From the NCBI GenBank assembly GCA_014925825.1, contig JACGCK010000053.1:224899-288898 (forward strand): a stretch of 64,000 nt of DNA. Direction: 5' to 3'. Under the pieces are notes generated by a model. The model was not told where the DNA came from. It ran no database searches and saw only the letters and a program-made list of their open reading frames with translations. Shown in pieces: positions 24,492 through 34,864 of this stretch. How positions within the stretch are numbered: position 1 is the first letter of the stretch; every line of letters begins with the position of its first letter. Source of the DNA: Pholiota molesta (lineage: Eukaryota; Basidiomycota; Agaricomycetes; Agaricales; Strophariaceae). Position numbers and translations under genes: made by a program.

Positions 24492-26476
24492 TTATTTTCC
24501 ATTCTCTTTTGGCCGCAAATTTGAAGGCATTTGCCCGTTCGGTGAGTACATGAACTGATGTTGTACAGGAGCTTGGGACATTGCAGCCTGGTTGGTAGAC
24601 GAATCTTGACTCGGTCTAGGTCGATAGTAGCTGGACCGCTGTTGGTCGTGCGCGTTACTGGTAGTGGAAAGAACGGGCGATGGTGTATTTACGGCCACTG
24701 TAGGCATTGGCCATGGAAGTTTTGGAGCGGCAGGGGTATTGATAGCTCCAGGGCCTTTGGACGACGAAGGCCGCTGTTGATTTTGCATGGCTGGTGATGC
24801 AGTAGGGGTTGATGCAGCTTGGCTGGCGCTTTGAGCTGGTGAGGAGGTAGAGTCGAGGTTTGTTGAAGAGAGGACATGGGTGGAGGCACAGTAGTGGGTT
24901 CTTCATTGTCTCGTCGTCGCTTGATTCCCCGAGTAGAGCTCTCTTTCAACCCCATAGCAGTCGCCTTGATTAGAATTTGATGCCTGGTTCGGAGATTGTC
25001 AATCAATGGATTATCTAAGAGCAGCGTCGACAAACTCACCTCGTCCTGCTAATACCCCATTCTTGTATCACCCAATCCCATTCAATTTCCCCAGATGACC
25101 CTTTAGATCGACTGTCTTCTGTCAATTTCTTTAACCTTTCTGTTTCTTCGTCTGACCATGCGCCTTGATTACCGATTACCGTGCCACCCGTTGCTGGTGT
25201 CGTCGTAATTGTAGCTGTCGGCTGAGGTGTCGCTGCTGACCTGACGTGTGCAAAACAGTCGGGGGAGCAGGAGCAGGAAGAGCAGGAATTGGCTGTGGAG
25301 GTGGTGCATAATATGCACCCGGCTGCCCATAGGGTGGATGTGAATATTGATAATACGGTGTTGTAGGATATTGTCCATGAGTAGCAGCATAGACCGGATA
25401 TTGAGGATATCCAGGCTGCGCACCCAGTGGGACTACAAAACTTTGAGGATTAGTTATCATATTCGAATGGGTTGCAGAAGGACCAGAGGAAGGCGTGGCA
25501 GTGATAGCAGAATTCGAGGCAATCGGCGCAGTATTCTGTTGGACAACAGACTGGTATATGGTCGGAAGAACAGGGTAAACCGGTGGAGGTGGGTTTATGA
25601 CAAGCTGCGAGGGATTTGAGAGCTTGAGAGCATTGTGAAAATATATTCGAATAGGGTGCATTTAAATTCAACCTACCAGCGCGTCGCAGACTCTTTTGGC
25701 CTCTGCGAGCATGGTCAATGGATCGATTTTTACCCCAGGACCCATGCTATAGCATGGGCGATGACCAGCGGAGATGTCCCTTTCTATCGCAATCATAAAT
25801 AAATGGTTCTGGGAAAACGACTGAGTTTTACTTACAACCAATTCCTCAGCGGCTCCATAGAATTCGGCACAAAGGTTCAGAACACGCCATTGAAATTCAT
25901 AATACTGTTGGTTTTGTGGACTATATTTGCATGTTGAGGGGATGTGGCTGTTGAAGTGCTAGCGGCTCCTGGTGCAGGCGGTTGATAGTAAAACTGATTT
26001 TCGTGTTTGGCAGAGCCCACTCTTGGCCGCCTGTTCTTAGAACCCCTGGGCCTTCCTGGTCGTCGTTTTTGTTCAGGAAGAGGGGATGCTGTTTCACCCT
26101 GGGAAGGTATGCGGTTCAAAGTTTGGGCATCTGTAGAGCTACCGAATTGATGTTCAGAATTGCGCAGGGGTTGACGTTCATCAATAAATGTATCAATAGG
26201 CTTACGTTGAAAGTTGAGGAGACGCCCGGTCACTTCCATGCATGTCTGCATCGTTTTGGTTCAGTTGCTCTTCAACAAGTCCTTCATCATCATCGTCAGC
26301 CTCCTCCTCTTCCTCCTCCTCCTGAGGCTGGCGGTTTGTGCGTCTGACTTTTGTGATTCGGTATAGGGCGCATGGGGATTAGTATTGGCATAGTGGCTAT
26401 TGTGTCCTCGGATTAAAGCGCTCGATGGAGGATGGAGGGCATGGGACAAAGGCTGATAGTGCTGAGGGTTATCCAT
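24492..26476 (-). CDS. AT-hook and Myb/SANT-like nuclear protein
   Basis: Probable DNA-binding chromatin or transcription factor; target unknown. Exons 26476-26206, 26138-25836, 25783-25677, 25622-25040, 24983-24492; about 586 residues. In order: an N-terminus with an acidic run of seven Glu then ADDDD; an AT-hook PEQKRRPGRPRGSKNRR; a conserved EFQWRVLNLCAEFYGAAEEL block; a long Pro/Tyr/Gln-rich spacer; a Myb-like segment GAWSDEETERLKKL with IEWDWVIQEWG; a basic nuclear-signal-like stretch; and a Gln/Ser/Pro-rich tail ending RPKENGK. Five one-base gaps, one per exon (about 26335, 25925, 25782, 25253, 24860), all in A/T runs, must be filled; with them every exon phase agrees, which supports the model strongly. 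Confidence 0.72.
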
Positions 26477-27197
26477 AGCAGAGTTGATGGATGCCCTAAA
26501 TCAGGGTGCACAGATGATAGACCCGCCTGATTATGGTTTGTTGAAATCTTGAATTTACCCCAGAACCCGTGAACCTGAGCCGGGATAGGCGCCTCGATGA
26601 GCTAGAAGATATTAAACGCTCGGATAAGACCTGGAGAGAATATGATTGTTCACATTGGGAAGACAGGCAAAAGGAAAAGACGGACAGGCCCCGAATGAAC
26701 CTATGTCTGCTTCACGAAATGGTCAATTTTTCTCCGGGTCGACAAATCTTTTATTGGTATGCATTAGGTTTCTCATCAAATATAAAAAATATATGGTACA
26801 AATCAAAATGGACGCACAAAGGCAAGACAAGGACTAAAGTCTTGATTCAGGTGAGCAGTTGAAATTTATGGCCTCGGATAAATATCTCAGATTCCCGTGG
26901 TAGGTCGCTTGGGAGGTATAGATAGGACCAAATTGTCGTCTTGGACGAGGGAGGGTGCGAGGAATCCAACCGTGGCGGTGGTCACACCTCGACCTGTCAC
27001 ACAAGATTAACTCTTCTGTTGTCTTTTGTTTGTTACCTACACCTCTTGGGTCTCTACATCATTCTCTTTCTTAGTCTACCCCTTCAGCCCATCTCAGCAG
27101 TGACTAGACCCCTCCAGTTAGAAACTTGAGCACCAAAGATAAATATATAAGACAGGTGCACCTTAAGAAATCTACCTCTGTGGCTCGCAATTCTATC
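26477..27197. other. Divergent promoter region
   Basis: About 720 nt between two divergently transcribed genes, the AT-hook/Myb gene (minus) and the DUF1295 gene (plus). The part before 27198 is pyrimidine-rich. No gene recognised. Confidence 0.5.
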
Positions 27198-28410
27198 ATG
27201 GCCGTCTTCTCCCGCCTTGTTCCAACAATCGCCAGTGCGTATGCACTTCAAACACGTAAGCCTCCTGCTAAGACTGCGAAGTCGTTGAATTGCATACTAA
27301 CAGTCTCCAATCTCTGCAACGGGCTGCAGTTTTTGCTTTGGTATTTGTTCCTCAGCAAAATGAGATGTTCTACGATCTCGGAGGAGCCATAGGCTGGATG
27401 TCGTCTACGTTCATATCGCTTTACTACCCGTCCTTGAAACTCAAATTCTGGAATGGCGTTCCTGGCCCCTTCCAAGGCTAACACACTTTGCCCCGAGACA
27501 AGTCTTGCTGAGTGCTGCTGTTGGAATCTGGTCTCTGCGCCTCGGAAGCTTTCTTGCCATGGTTGGTTATGGCATTTGTGATGTCGTCTCCACTGATCTA
27601 TTTCCAGAGGGCTATCAAAGCTGGCGGTGACTCTCGCTTCGATGAAATTAAGAAGCAACCCAAGAAGTTTACTTATTACTGGATGGCTCAAGGTAAATCA
27701 ATCCAGCCGAAAAAGCCCATGCCTTGCTTGATCCATCTATCTCACCCCAGCGACTTGGATTACTCTGGTTGGATTGCCGATTTTTCTCTGCAACGCACTT
27801 CCTGCCCATGTCCATCCTAGCCTTGGACCACGTGATTACATTGGACTAGGGATATATGCAGGCTCATTCTTGCTCGAGGTAATTGCAGATCGCCAAAAAT
27901 CAGCGTGGAGAAAGGCAAGAGAAAATAAACAACATGATGAAGACTTCATATCCAGTGGATTATGGAGCATCAGCAGGCACCCCAAGTGAGTCGTTAGATA
28001 ATTCGAAGTTTACATGATCATCTCATATACATGCCTGTAGCTATGTTGGAGAAGTAGGAATTTGGATAGGCATATGGATTTTATCCACTAGGTCTCTCCA
28101 AACTACCGCATACCCAGTTGGCACGGTGGCCCTCTCTGCACTCAGCCCTCTATTCACTTGGTTTCTGATTCGTAATGCAAGTACTCGGTCCAAGCATTTA
28201 CCTGGGGACATACTGACCATACTCGTAATATATACAGGTCTCAGGTGTCCCGCCGTTAGAGCGTGCTGGGGATAACAAGTTTGCCTCTAATGCCAAATGG
28301 CTGCATTATAAGAAGTCAGCACCATGCCCTTCATATCTTTAATTTTCGCTGATGCTCATCGTCTCCATAGTTCAGTGCCGATTTTCTGGCCTTGGGGATC
28401 GACGAAATAA
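27198..28410 (+). CDS. DUF1295 / steroid 5-alpha-reductase-like membrane protein
   Basis: Multi-pass membrane protein of the DUF1295 group related to 3-oxo-5-alpha-steroid 4-dehydrogenase and isoprenylcysteine methyltransferase folds; a reductase role is inferred from family only. Exons 27198-27255, 27304-27561, 27608-27692, 27751-27985, 28041-28176, 28238-28314, 28371-28410; about 296 residues. Key blocks: WSLRLGSF, RFDEIKKQPKKF, then the C-terminal LLEVIADRQKSAWR, GLWSISRHPNYVGE and PPLERAGDNKF typical of the family. Intron 5 is GC-AG (AAT/GCAAGT). Two one-base A gaps are needed, near 27252 and 27477. Its last exon and 3' flank recur at 30660-30900, copied together with GTPase C. Confidence 0.85.
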
Positions 28411-28717
28411 TCACAGTTCTTGAACCCTGTACTACGTCACGAGCTGAATAGATCATGTTTTTAACTCTTTGATGCAGACAGTCCAATCCAGCGGCCACAT
28501 ATTTCGAAGTTCAAGGGAAGGGATGGATATGATGGAATCACTGCAGTATTCTCTAAGACTTGACTGAGGCTCATATCGTATCAAATGAATTATATAGTAA
28601 GTGTTTTCCAACATAACTGATACGAAGCAAATAATAACATGATTTTTATAGATTTTTGAAGATTGAGCACATCCTGATCCCTTTCTCTCATGCGGACTAG
28701 CGTTCTTGGAATATACA

Positions 28718-28742
28718 TCAGTGATCGTGCTGTGATATCAAC
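28718..28742 (-). other. Shared 3'-flank motif of GTPase C
   Basis: Minus-strand GTTGATATCACAGCACGATC followed by ACTGATG, just after the C stop codon. The same motif follows D, F, G, H and I. Confidence 0.6.
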
Positions 28743-28759
28743 ATAAGAACGAAGCTGAC

Positions 28760-29865
28760 CTAATAGAATCCGAGGAACCTCATGATACGCTTCCCCATTG
28801 GCACCTGGAGGTCCTTCGCCGTCTTCAAGAGTCGGTCAAGATCCTGCCGTCCTTTTTCGAATTCTTCGTCGGTAAGGTTTTGCACCCTTCGCTTTTGAAG
28901 CTTAATCAATTCGTCGAGCGAATATTTCAGAGTTTGTCCAGCGTCTGTTTGGGGTACAAATTTTCGCATCTTGACAAGTTCCTTTTGTATCGTCAGGAAC
29001 TCGAGCTTGGAATTTTTGAACTTGATGCGGTCGAGAATGCCGTTGACTATTTCACGGGGAGTATCCTTGTTACTGACCCTAACGACATAGGACTGTCCTT
29101 CGATCATCTCCTTCCAAAATTGTGTCTGGAGCTGCTCCTGACGTTGGTGACCAACATGAAGGTCAGCCAAAAGTGACCATTTCGTCGTCCCAAGGACGAC
29201 ACATCGCAGCGCATCTTCACCAATCAATTTCTGAAACATCGTCAGGTTTTGGCGGATTGTGCCCAACATACGGGCTTGCGTTATATCGTGGAGATATACC
29301 ACGCCGCCCAGTTTCATATTGGCGGCATATCTAGTGTTGAGGTCAGCATATATTACCCTGAAGGTGACCAAAAATGGCTGACGATATTCCAAGCCAAACA
29401 GAGACACGTCGCAAGATCTCCCCGTCACTAACATAAGTATCATCGAACCCGGGAGTATCGACAATGACGAGCCGCCCTTTGTTGTCGCTATATGGATTTG
29501 TAAATCTGTTTGCGCCACGACCGAAGTCAATAATGATGGGATTCAGTTGGGATGTACATGACTCGAGGCCATGTCCAACTTTTATTCCCGGTTGGGAATT
29601 GCCAATGGACTCTAGAAGATGGTTGATAAACTACGAAGATCGGTATGAATATTATGAAGCGCGTATATGGGATCGACATACGGTACTCTTTCCGACTCCT
29701 GTAGGACCCATAACCCTTCATCGATAACTCCATGTTCAGCCCCGTGGATCGAAGAGGAATAAAATGCACATACGGTATGACAACGTCGAAAGGCCGGCCA
29801 TTGAATGGAGGATCTTCCCGGTGCGCCAAGCTCGTTAGAAACTTTGCAGTCTTCTTGTCCGACAT
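28760..29865 (-). CDS. P-loop GTPase C (long subfamily)
   Basis: Intact member, 314 residues, no frame errors. Exons 29865-29774, 29715-29682 (34-nt microexon VMGPTGVGKST, G1), 29630-29383, 29330-28760. Exon 1 encodes KFLTSLAHREDPPFNGRPF and ends DVVIP. Exon 3 has VGHGLESCTSQ (switch I region), then LVIVDTPGFDDTYV (G3) and EILRRVSVWLGIS. Exon 4 begins with a block shared by the whole family, GGVVYLHDITQARMLGT, then CVVLGTTKWSLL (G4 position, Trp instead of the usual Asp), a predicted coiled coil from about residue 220, and the tail VPMGKRIMRFLGFY. A CCTCGAGG/TATA block lies about 100 bp upstream. It sits convergent to the DUF1295 gene and is likely the parent of D. Confidence 0.85.
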
Positions 29866-29953
29866 TGTTCTGGACGAATCTCTTGCTTATAGCAAGATGG
29901 TAGCGAAACGGAAAACAAAAGTTTCCATGGGAAGGAAAGCTATATAAAGACAT

Positions 29954-29974
29954 GGATTATATGCTGCCTCGAGG
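29954..29974 (-). promoter_or_regulatory. CCTCGAGG-TATA promoter block, GTPase C
   Basis: The palindrome CCTCGAGG (29967-29974) is followed on the minus strand by AGCATATAATCC, a TATA-like box, about 109 bp before the ATG. Confidence 0.6.
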
Positions 29975-30659
29975 ACTCCAGCATTCGCAAGTGTGTTTGC
30001 AACGAGGTTTCTAAATAAAATGCGTTTGTACATGTCAACAACGGCATGCATGCACCGTCGAGCTTGCATGGCTATTGATACTCTTTCAAACCAATCAACG
30101 GTCTTGGCTTATGATCAATACTCCTAGTTTCAGTGGTCGCATTCGTGTCCAAGGAGAATGTCGAAATTTGGTCAAAATCTGATTGTCGCATAATCAATCA
30201 TATTCATGGTCACAGCACAACCCAAGTCCTACCCGTTTCAATGTCCTCCCCACCACGAAGAAAGTGATCTTTCGTATAGCTGCACGCATTTGAACAAAAG
30301 CTGTCCCAGGCTCCTAAATTGCTCCTAAAACCAGCCGCTCTTATGATCATCGGATCCCGCTGGGAGGAGTTCGTCCTAGGGAAGACAAAGGAAATGATAA
30401 ATGCCAGTGGGAAATTCATCACATTGTAGACAGTAACAAACCGTTATCGTTCTCGCGAGATCGCTAATTCGGAGCCATGTAAACTATATCCTTGTTTGCA
30501 TTCGATTATATTATCAATTCCCTCTCTAGATGTCCTCCAAACGAAATGAGCGGCTGGTTTCAGTAGCCTAAGCTTGTCCTAAATTATAATAGCCATGCCT
30601 GACGCATGATCCGGATTCCGACTAGAGACTCGATCCGGAACTTCTTGAACACGGCTCCA
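29975..30659. other. Spacer between GTPases C and D
   Basis: About 680 nt upstream of C with no gene recognised; it precedes the duplicated tail of the DUF1295 gene. Confidence 0.5.
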
Positions 30660-30900
30660 CTGTGCCGATTTTCTGGCCTTGAAATAATCACAGTTAACTT
30701 CTTGGACCGACCTTGACTACATACGTCACAAAAGAGCTGAATAGATTATGTTTTTAACCCTTTGATGCGGACAGTTAAATCCAGCGGCCACAGACTTCGA
30801 AGTTCAAGGAAAGGGATGGGAATGACGGAATTACTGTACAGTATTGACTGAGGCCCATATCATATTAAACGAATTATATAGTAAGTTTTTCCAACATAGC
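30660..30900 (+). repeat. Copied 3' end and flank of the DUF1295 gene
   Basis: The string GTGCCGATTTTCTGGCCTTG at 30661-30680 matches the last DUF1295 exon at 28375-28394. Similarity then continues through the flank (TCCAGCGGCCACA, ACTTCGAAGTTCAAGG, CCAACATAGCTGATACGAAG) as at 28480-28625. The WGST codons of the original are missing here. It is a non-functional tag carried with the C-to-D duplication. Confidence 0.75.
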
Positions 30901-30994
30901 TGATACGAAGCAAATAATAATCTGAATTTATAGATTTAAACATCATTGAAACATCCTGATCCCTTTCTCTCATATGAACTCGCGGTCTTGAAAT

Positions 30995-32985
30995 TTAGAT
31001 CAGTGACCGTGCTGTGATATCAACATAGAATGAACCTGACCTATTATTATAGAATCCGAAGAATTTCCTGATACGCGCCCCCAATGGCACCTTCAAGTCC
31101 CTCGCTGTCTTCAGGAGTCGGTCGAGCTCTTTCCGTCCATGTTCGAATTCTTCGTCGGTAAGGTTTTTCACCTTTCGCCTTTGAAGTTCAAGCAATTCAT
31201 CGAGCGAATATTTCAAAGTTTGTCCAGCATCTGTTTGGGGTAGAAATTTTCGCATCTGGGCAAGTTCACGTTGTATAGTCAGAAGAAACTCTGTCTTGGA
31301 TTTTGTGATCTTGACACGGTCGAGAATTTTATTAACTATTTCACGAGGAGTGAGGCTCAAAGTGCCGGCCTGGTCACTGGAGGCGTCCTGGTCGGGGCGC
31401 TACCGACCTCGGGGCGCCCTGGTCATAGTCGCCACCGACCTGGGGGGCATCCTGGCCATGGGCGCTAACGACGTTGGGGGCGTCCTGGTGATGGGCGCTA
31501 ACAACTTCAGGGGCATTCCGGTTATGGAGGTTGACGACCTTGGCGGCGTCCTGATCATGCAAGCTACCGACCTGTGGGGCATCCTGGCCATGGGCGCTAA
31601 CGACGTTGGGGGCATCCTGGCCATGGGTATTAACGACGTCGGGGGCGTCTGATGATGGACGCTACCGACCTTGGGGGCGCCCTGGTAATAGACGCTTCCG
31701 TCCTGGGGGGGATCCTGGCCATGGGCGCTAACGGCGTTGGGGGCGTCCTGGCGATGGACGCTACCGACCTCGGGGGCGCCCTGGTCATAGACGCTACCGA
31801 CCTGGGGAGCATTCTGGTTATGGGAATTAACGACATTGGGGGCGTCCTGGTCATGGACGCTACCGACCTGTGGGGCATCCTGGCCATGGGCGCTAACGAC
31901 GTTGGGGGCGTCCTGGTGATGGACGTTAACAACATCGGGGGCATTCCGGTTTTGGTCGTTGATGACCTTGGAGGCATCCTGGTTATGGACGCTACCGACC
32001 CCGGGGGCGCCCTGGTCATAGACGCTACCGATCTGGGGGGGATCCTGGCCATGGGCGCTAACGACATTGGGGGCGTCCTGGTGATGGACGCTAACAACCT
32101 CGGGGCATCCTGGTTTTGGTCGTTGATGATCTTGAAGGCATTCTGGTTATGGACACCAATGACTCGGGGGCGTCCTGGTCATGGACACTAAAGACCTGGG
32201 ATCCCGCCTTGATCATGTCCTTCCAAAACTCTGTCTCGAGCTGCTCCTGACGTTTTGCACCAACCGCAGATTCAACCAATTTCCACTTCGTCGTTCCAAG
32301 AACGACACATTTCAGCGCATTGTCACCAACCAACTTGCGAAACATGTTAAGGTTTCGGCGAGTTGTGCCCAACATACGGGTTTGCGTTATATCGTGGAGA
32401 TATATTACGCCACCTAATTTCATGCTGCTGGTGTATCTAGCGTTGAGATCAGTACAAATTTCCTAAACATGACCAAAAAAACTGCTAACGATAACCCAAG
32501 CCAAACCGATATGCGCCGCAATATCTCCGCATCATCTTCATAAGTATCGTCGAATCCGGGAGTATCGACTAGGACGAGCCGCCCTTCATTATTACCACTT
32601 GGATTTGTAAACCCGTTTTCCCCATTGCCAAACGGAATAACGATGGGTTTCAAGTAGGATGTACATGACTCGAGACCATGTCCAACTTCTACAACCTCTT
32701 GGGTTCCGCCAATTGATTTGAGAAGAGAGTTGATGAACTACGAAGATCGGCGTGAACATTATGAGCGCGTAGAAGGAATCGACATACGGTACTCTTTCCA
32801 ACGCCTGTAGGACCCATAACTCTTATCATATGAATCCCATATGATTAGAGGGCAATTGTAGATCGAAGAGGAATAAAATGCACATACGGTATGATAACGT
32901 CGGAAGACAGTCCATCAAATAGAGGATCTTCCTTGCGCGACATGCTAACTAGAAACTTTATGGATTTCCGAGTCTCTTTGCTCAT
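30995..32985 (-). CDS. P-loop GTPase D, interrupted by an internal minisatellite
   Basis: Long-subfamily member: exons 32985-32888, 32821-32788 (microexon VMGPTGVGKST), 32737-32490, 32436-30995. Exon 3 has VGHGLESCTSY and LVDTPGFDDTYEDD. Exon 4 starts GGVIYLHDITQTRMLGTTRR and CVVLGTTKWKLV. After GSQVFSVHDQDAPE the sequence enters about 25 copies of a 33-bp unit (31378-32200), then resumes as TPREIVNKILDRVKITKSK and continues normally to VPLGARIRKFFGFY. The unit is 11 codons, so an undamaged array could be read through, but the array as given changes frame several times. The stop seen in C is lost through a small AAT insertion, so translation would run 16 codons into the 3' motif. Either a pseudogene or a repeat-bearing variant. 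Confidence 0.65.
30998..31024 (-). other. Shared 3'-flank motif of GTPase D
   Basis: Same motif as after C, F, G, H and I. Here it lies inside the extended reading frame of D, because the original stop codon is lost. Confidence 0.55.
31378..32200. repeat. 33-bp coding minisatellite, about 25 copies
   Basis: Tandem 33-bp units inside exon 4 of GTPase D. The plus-strand consensus resembles GGGGGCGTCCTGGTCATGGA then CGCTACCGACCTC. On the coding strand a unit reads V-V/F-S-V-H-D-Q-D-A-P-E, which matches the native segment QVVSV..QDTPRE of intact paralogs, so the array grew from the gene's own codons. Units vary at several positions, and a few are 32 or 34 bp long. Confidence 0.88.
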
Positions 32986-33339
32986 TTTAATGGCGAATTT
33001 CTTGCTGATTGTAAGAACGTAGCGAAATGGAAAGTAAACGATTCTACGGAAAGAATTCGAGGAAAATGTAAGAGGTCGTGTCACCTGGCCTTATACCCTG
33101 CCTCGAGCCTCGAGGACTCCAGCTACTGCTATATATACATGTGTTTGCAATGAGGTCGCTAACTGCGTCCATGGTTGGTTTCGCGTAACATGGCATTGCA
33201 AAAAACCTCTTCTACTTAAGACACCCCCTGATCCCGGCTACACCATACTAAACCGTACGTCGTGGCCATTTCGTGGAAAGCAGTAATTTAGGTAAACTAG
33301 TTGCGCATCACATTCCACCATGAGTGTAGTACTCTTCAA
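32986..33339. other. Intergenic between GTPases D and E
   Basis: About 350 nt; holds the D promoter block (33088-33115). No gene. Confidence 0.5.
33088..33115 (-). promoter_or_regulatory. CCTCGAGG-TATA promoter block, GTPase D
   Basis: CCTCGAGG at 33108-33115, itself preceded by a partial second copy (CCTCGAGC, 33101-33108), then GGGTATAAGG on the minus strand about 105 bp before the ATG. Confidence 0.5.
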
Positions 33340-34402
33340 CTAGGTACCTCCAAGTGCCACCAGGATTCGCCGACCAAAATTAACTTTCAGTTGTGCAATT
33401 TGTTGATGAATCCTGTTGATTTTTTCTTGCGTTTCTCCACCATCCGCAGCTTTTTTGTGCATTTCTAGTATCTCTTGCAAACTGATCCGCAAAGACTTCG
33501 CAGCTTCCGTGTCTGGGACGATCTTTTGCATATTTACTAACTCGTCCTGGATCTTCAGGATATTCTCGCGCATCTTCTGCTCGCGATATCGGTCGACAAT
33601 CGTGTTCAGGATGTCCCAGGCCGAATCGCTGTTATCGAGGAAACGGCGTTTCTGTGCACCAGCCCCCAACATATCCCCCCAAAATTTTTGCGCCAACTCA
33701 TCCTCGCGCTTCTCGTTGACCACCCATTTCGTAGGATCCCCGGGCCACTTGGACGTAGCGAGGATGACCAATTGCATACTGCCTTCGCCACATAATTTCC
33801 TGAACACATTCGTATTCGTAAGTGCCGTCCCAAGCATGCGGACTTGAGATATCTCGTGAAGATAAATGACGCCCCCAATCTTCATAGAGTCGGAATATCT
33901 GAGACTGGATTGTAGATTCTATTTTCCAAGGTTGGAAAATGTACCACTTACGATGCTGCCAACCAGACTGAAATTCGCCTGAGGATTTCTGCATCATCGA
34001 CATACGTGTCGTCGAATCCTGGTGTATCGACAATTACCAATCTTCCAGGTATTCCTTTCAAACGAGGATGTTTTTCCACAATAATTGGTTGCAGCTTCTC
34101 AGTGCAGGACTGTAATTGATGTCCAACCGCAACTTTACTCTCTCCCAGGAGTCGGTTTATGAACTGTTGACCGCAAGTCAACTTTTAACGTGGAATATGT
34201 GGACAGGCGAAAAACAGACCGTGCTCTTCCCAGCGCCCGTGGCGCCCATGATTCTATCGTAATATTATGATCATCAATCTCTTTGACAGGAAAACTGAAG
34301 CTCGTACGGAACAATGAAATCAGTGGCCTGTGGATTCGGTATAACGGGGTCGTCTTTCGTGATCATCTTCTCCTTTCTTTTCCATTTTGTCGACGGTGAC
34401 AT
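33340..34402 (-). CDS. P-loop GTPase E (divergent long member)
   Basis: Intact, 299 residues. Exons 34402-34308, 34253-34220 (34-nt microexon IMGATGAGKST), 34163-33952, 33898-33340. The N-terminus is basic (MSPSTKWKRKEK). Exon 3: FINRLLGESKVAVGHQLQSC and LVIVDTPGFDDTYVDDAEI. Exon 4: KIGGVIYLHEISQVRMLGTA, LVILATSKWPGDP (G4 position), a DSAWDILN block like that of the short subfamily, then a predicted coiled coil and the tail VNFGRRILVALGGT. It lacks the CCTCGAGG promoter and the shared 3' motif, so it is older than, or separate from, the C/D/F/G/H/I expansion. It bridges the two subfamilies in sequence. Confidence 0.85.
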
Positions 34403-34864
34403 AGAGCCTCAAAGTTGCGAAACGGGGGTCTTCTCGGTGGAGCTGAAGGAGAGGCGTTCCTGGAAATATGAGCAAATTGAAACGTGTGGCATGTCAGCGC
34501 AGAGAATTATATAAGAAACACGATGGATGCCTCGTTCAGAGCACGATATTAGATTTGTCATCCTTCGTGCTTCTTTGCCCTATACAGGTTCATAAAGTAG
34601 CCAGAGATTCGGAAACTGTAATGATGCACAAACTTGCCAGACGTAGGTGGCCTTGGCGCGTTTCTCTCAGCATTTAAAGCTCGGTGAAGGAATACCTCAC
34701 GAAGGGCTATGAATGCATCGCGGTCCCGTCACACAGAAGGTAGGTAACTGTGGTACAAGAAATGAATAGAACTTTACATGCAAGCCTCGCTTGAAACTCC
34801 TAAGAGGGTAATGCGGGGTTGAACATGTTTTGATGATAACAAATAAATTAGGAGGTTCGATATT
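34403..34864. other. Intergenic between GTPase E and the Yip1-family gene
   Basis: About 460 nt; should hold the promoter of E and the 3' UTR of the Yip1-family gene. No other feature seen. Confidence 0.45.

Noticed and set aside
31296..32191. Plus-strand open frames of 118 and 179 codons with an 11-residue GGVLVMDATDL-type repeat
   Set aside because: They are the reverse complement of the 33-bp minisatellite, which derives from minus-strand GTPase codons. A 33-bp unit keeps any stop-free frame open, so length alone is no evidence.
31378..32200. CRISPR-like array
   Set aside because: Units are contiguous with no spacers, derived from coding sequence, and the host is eukaryotic.
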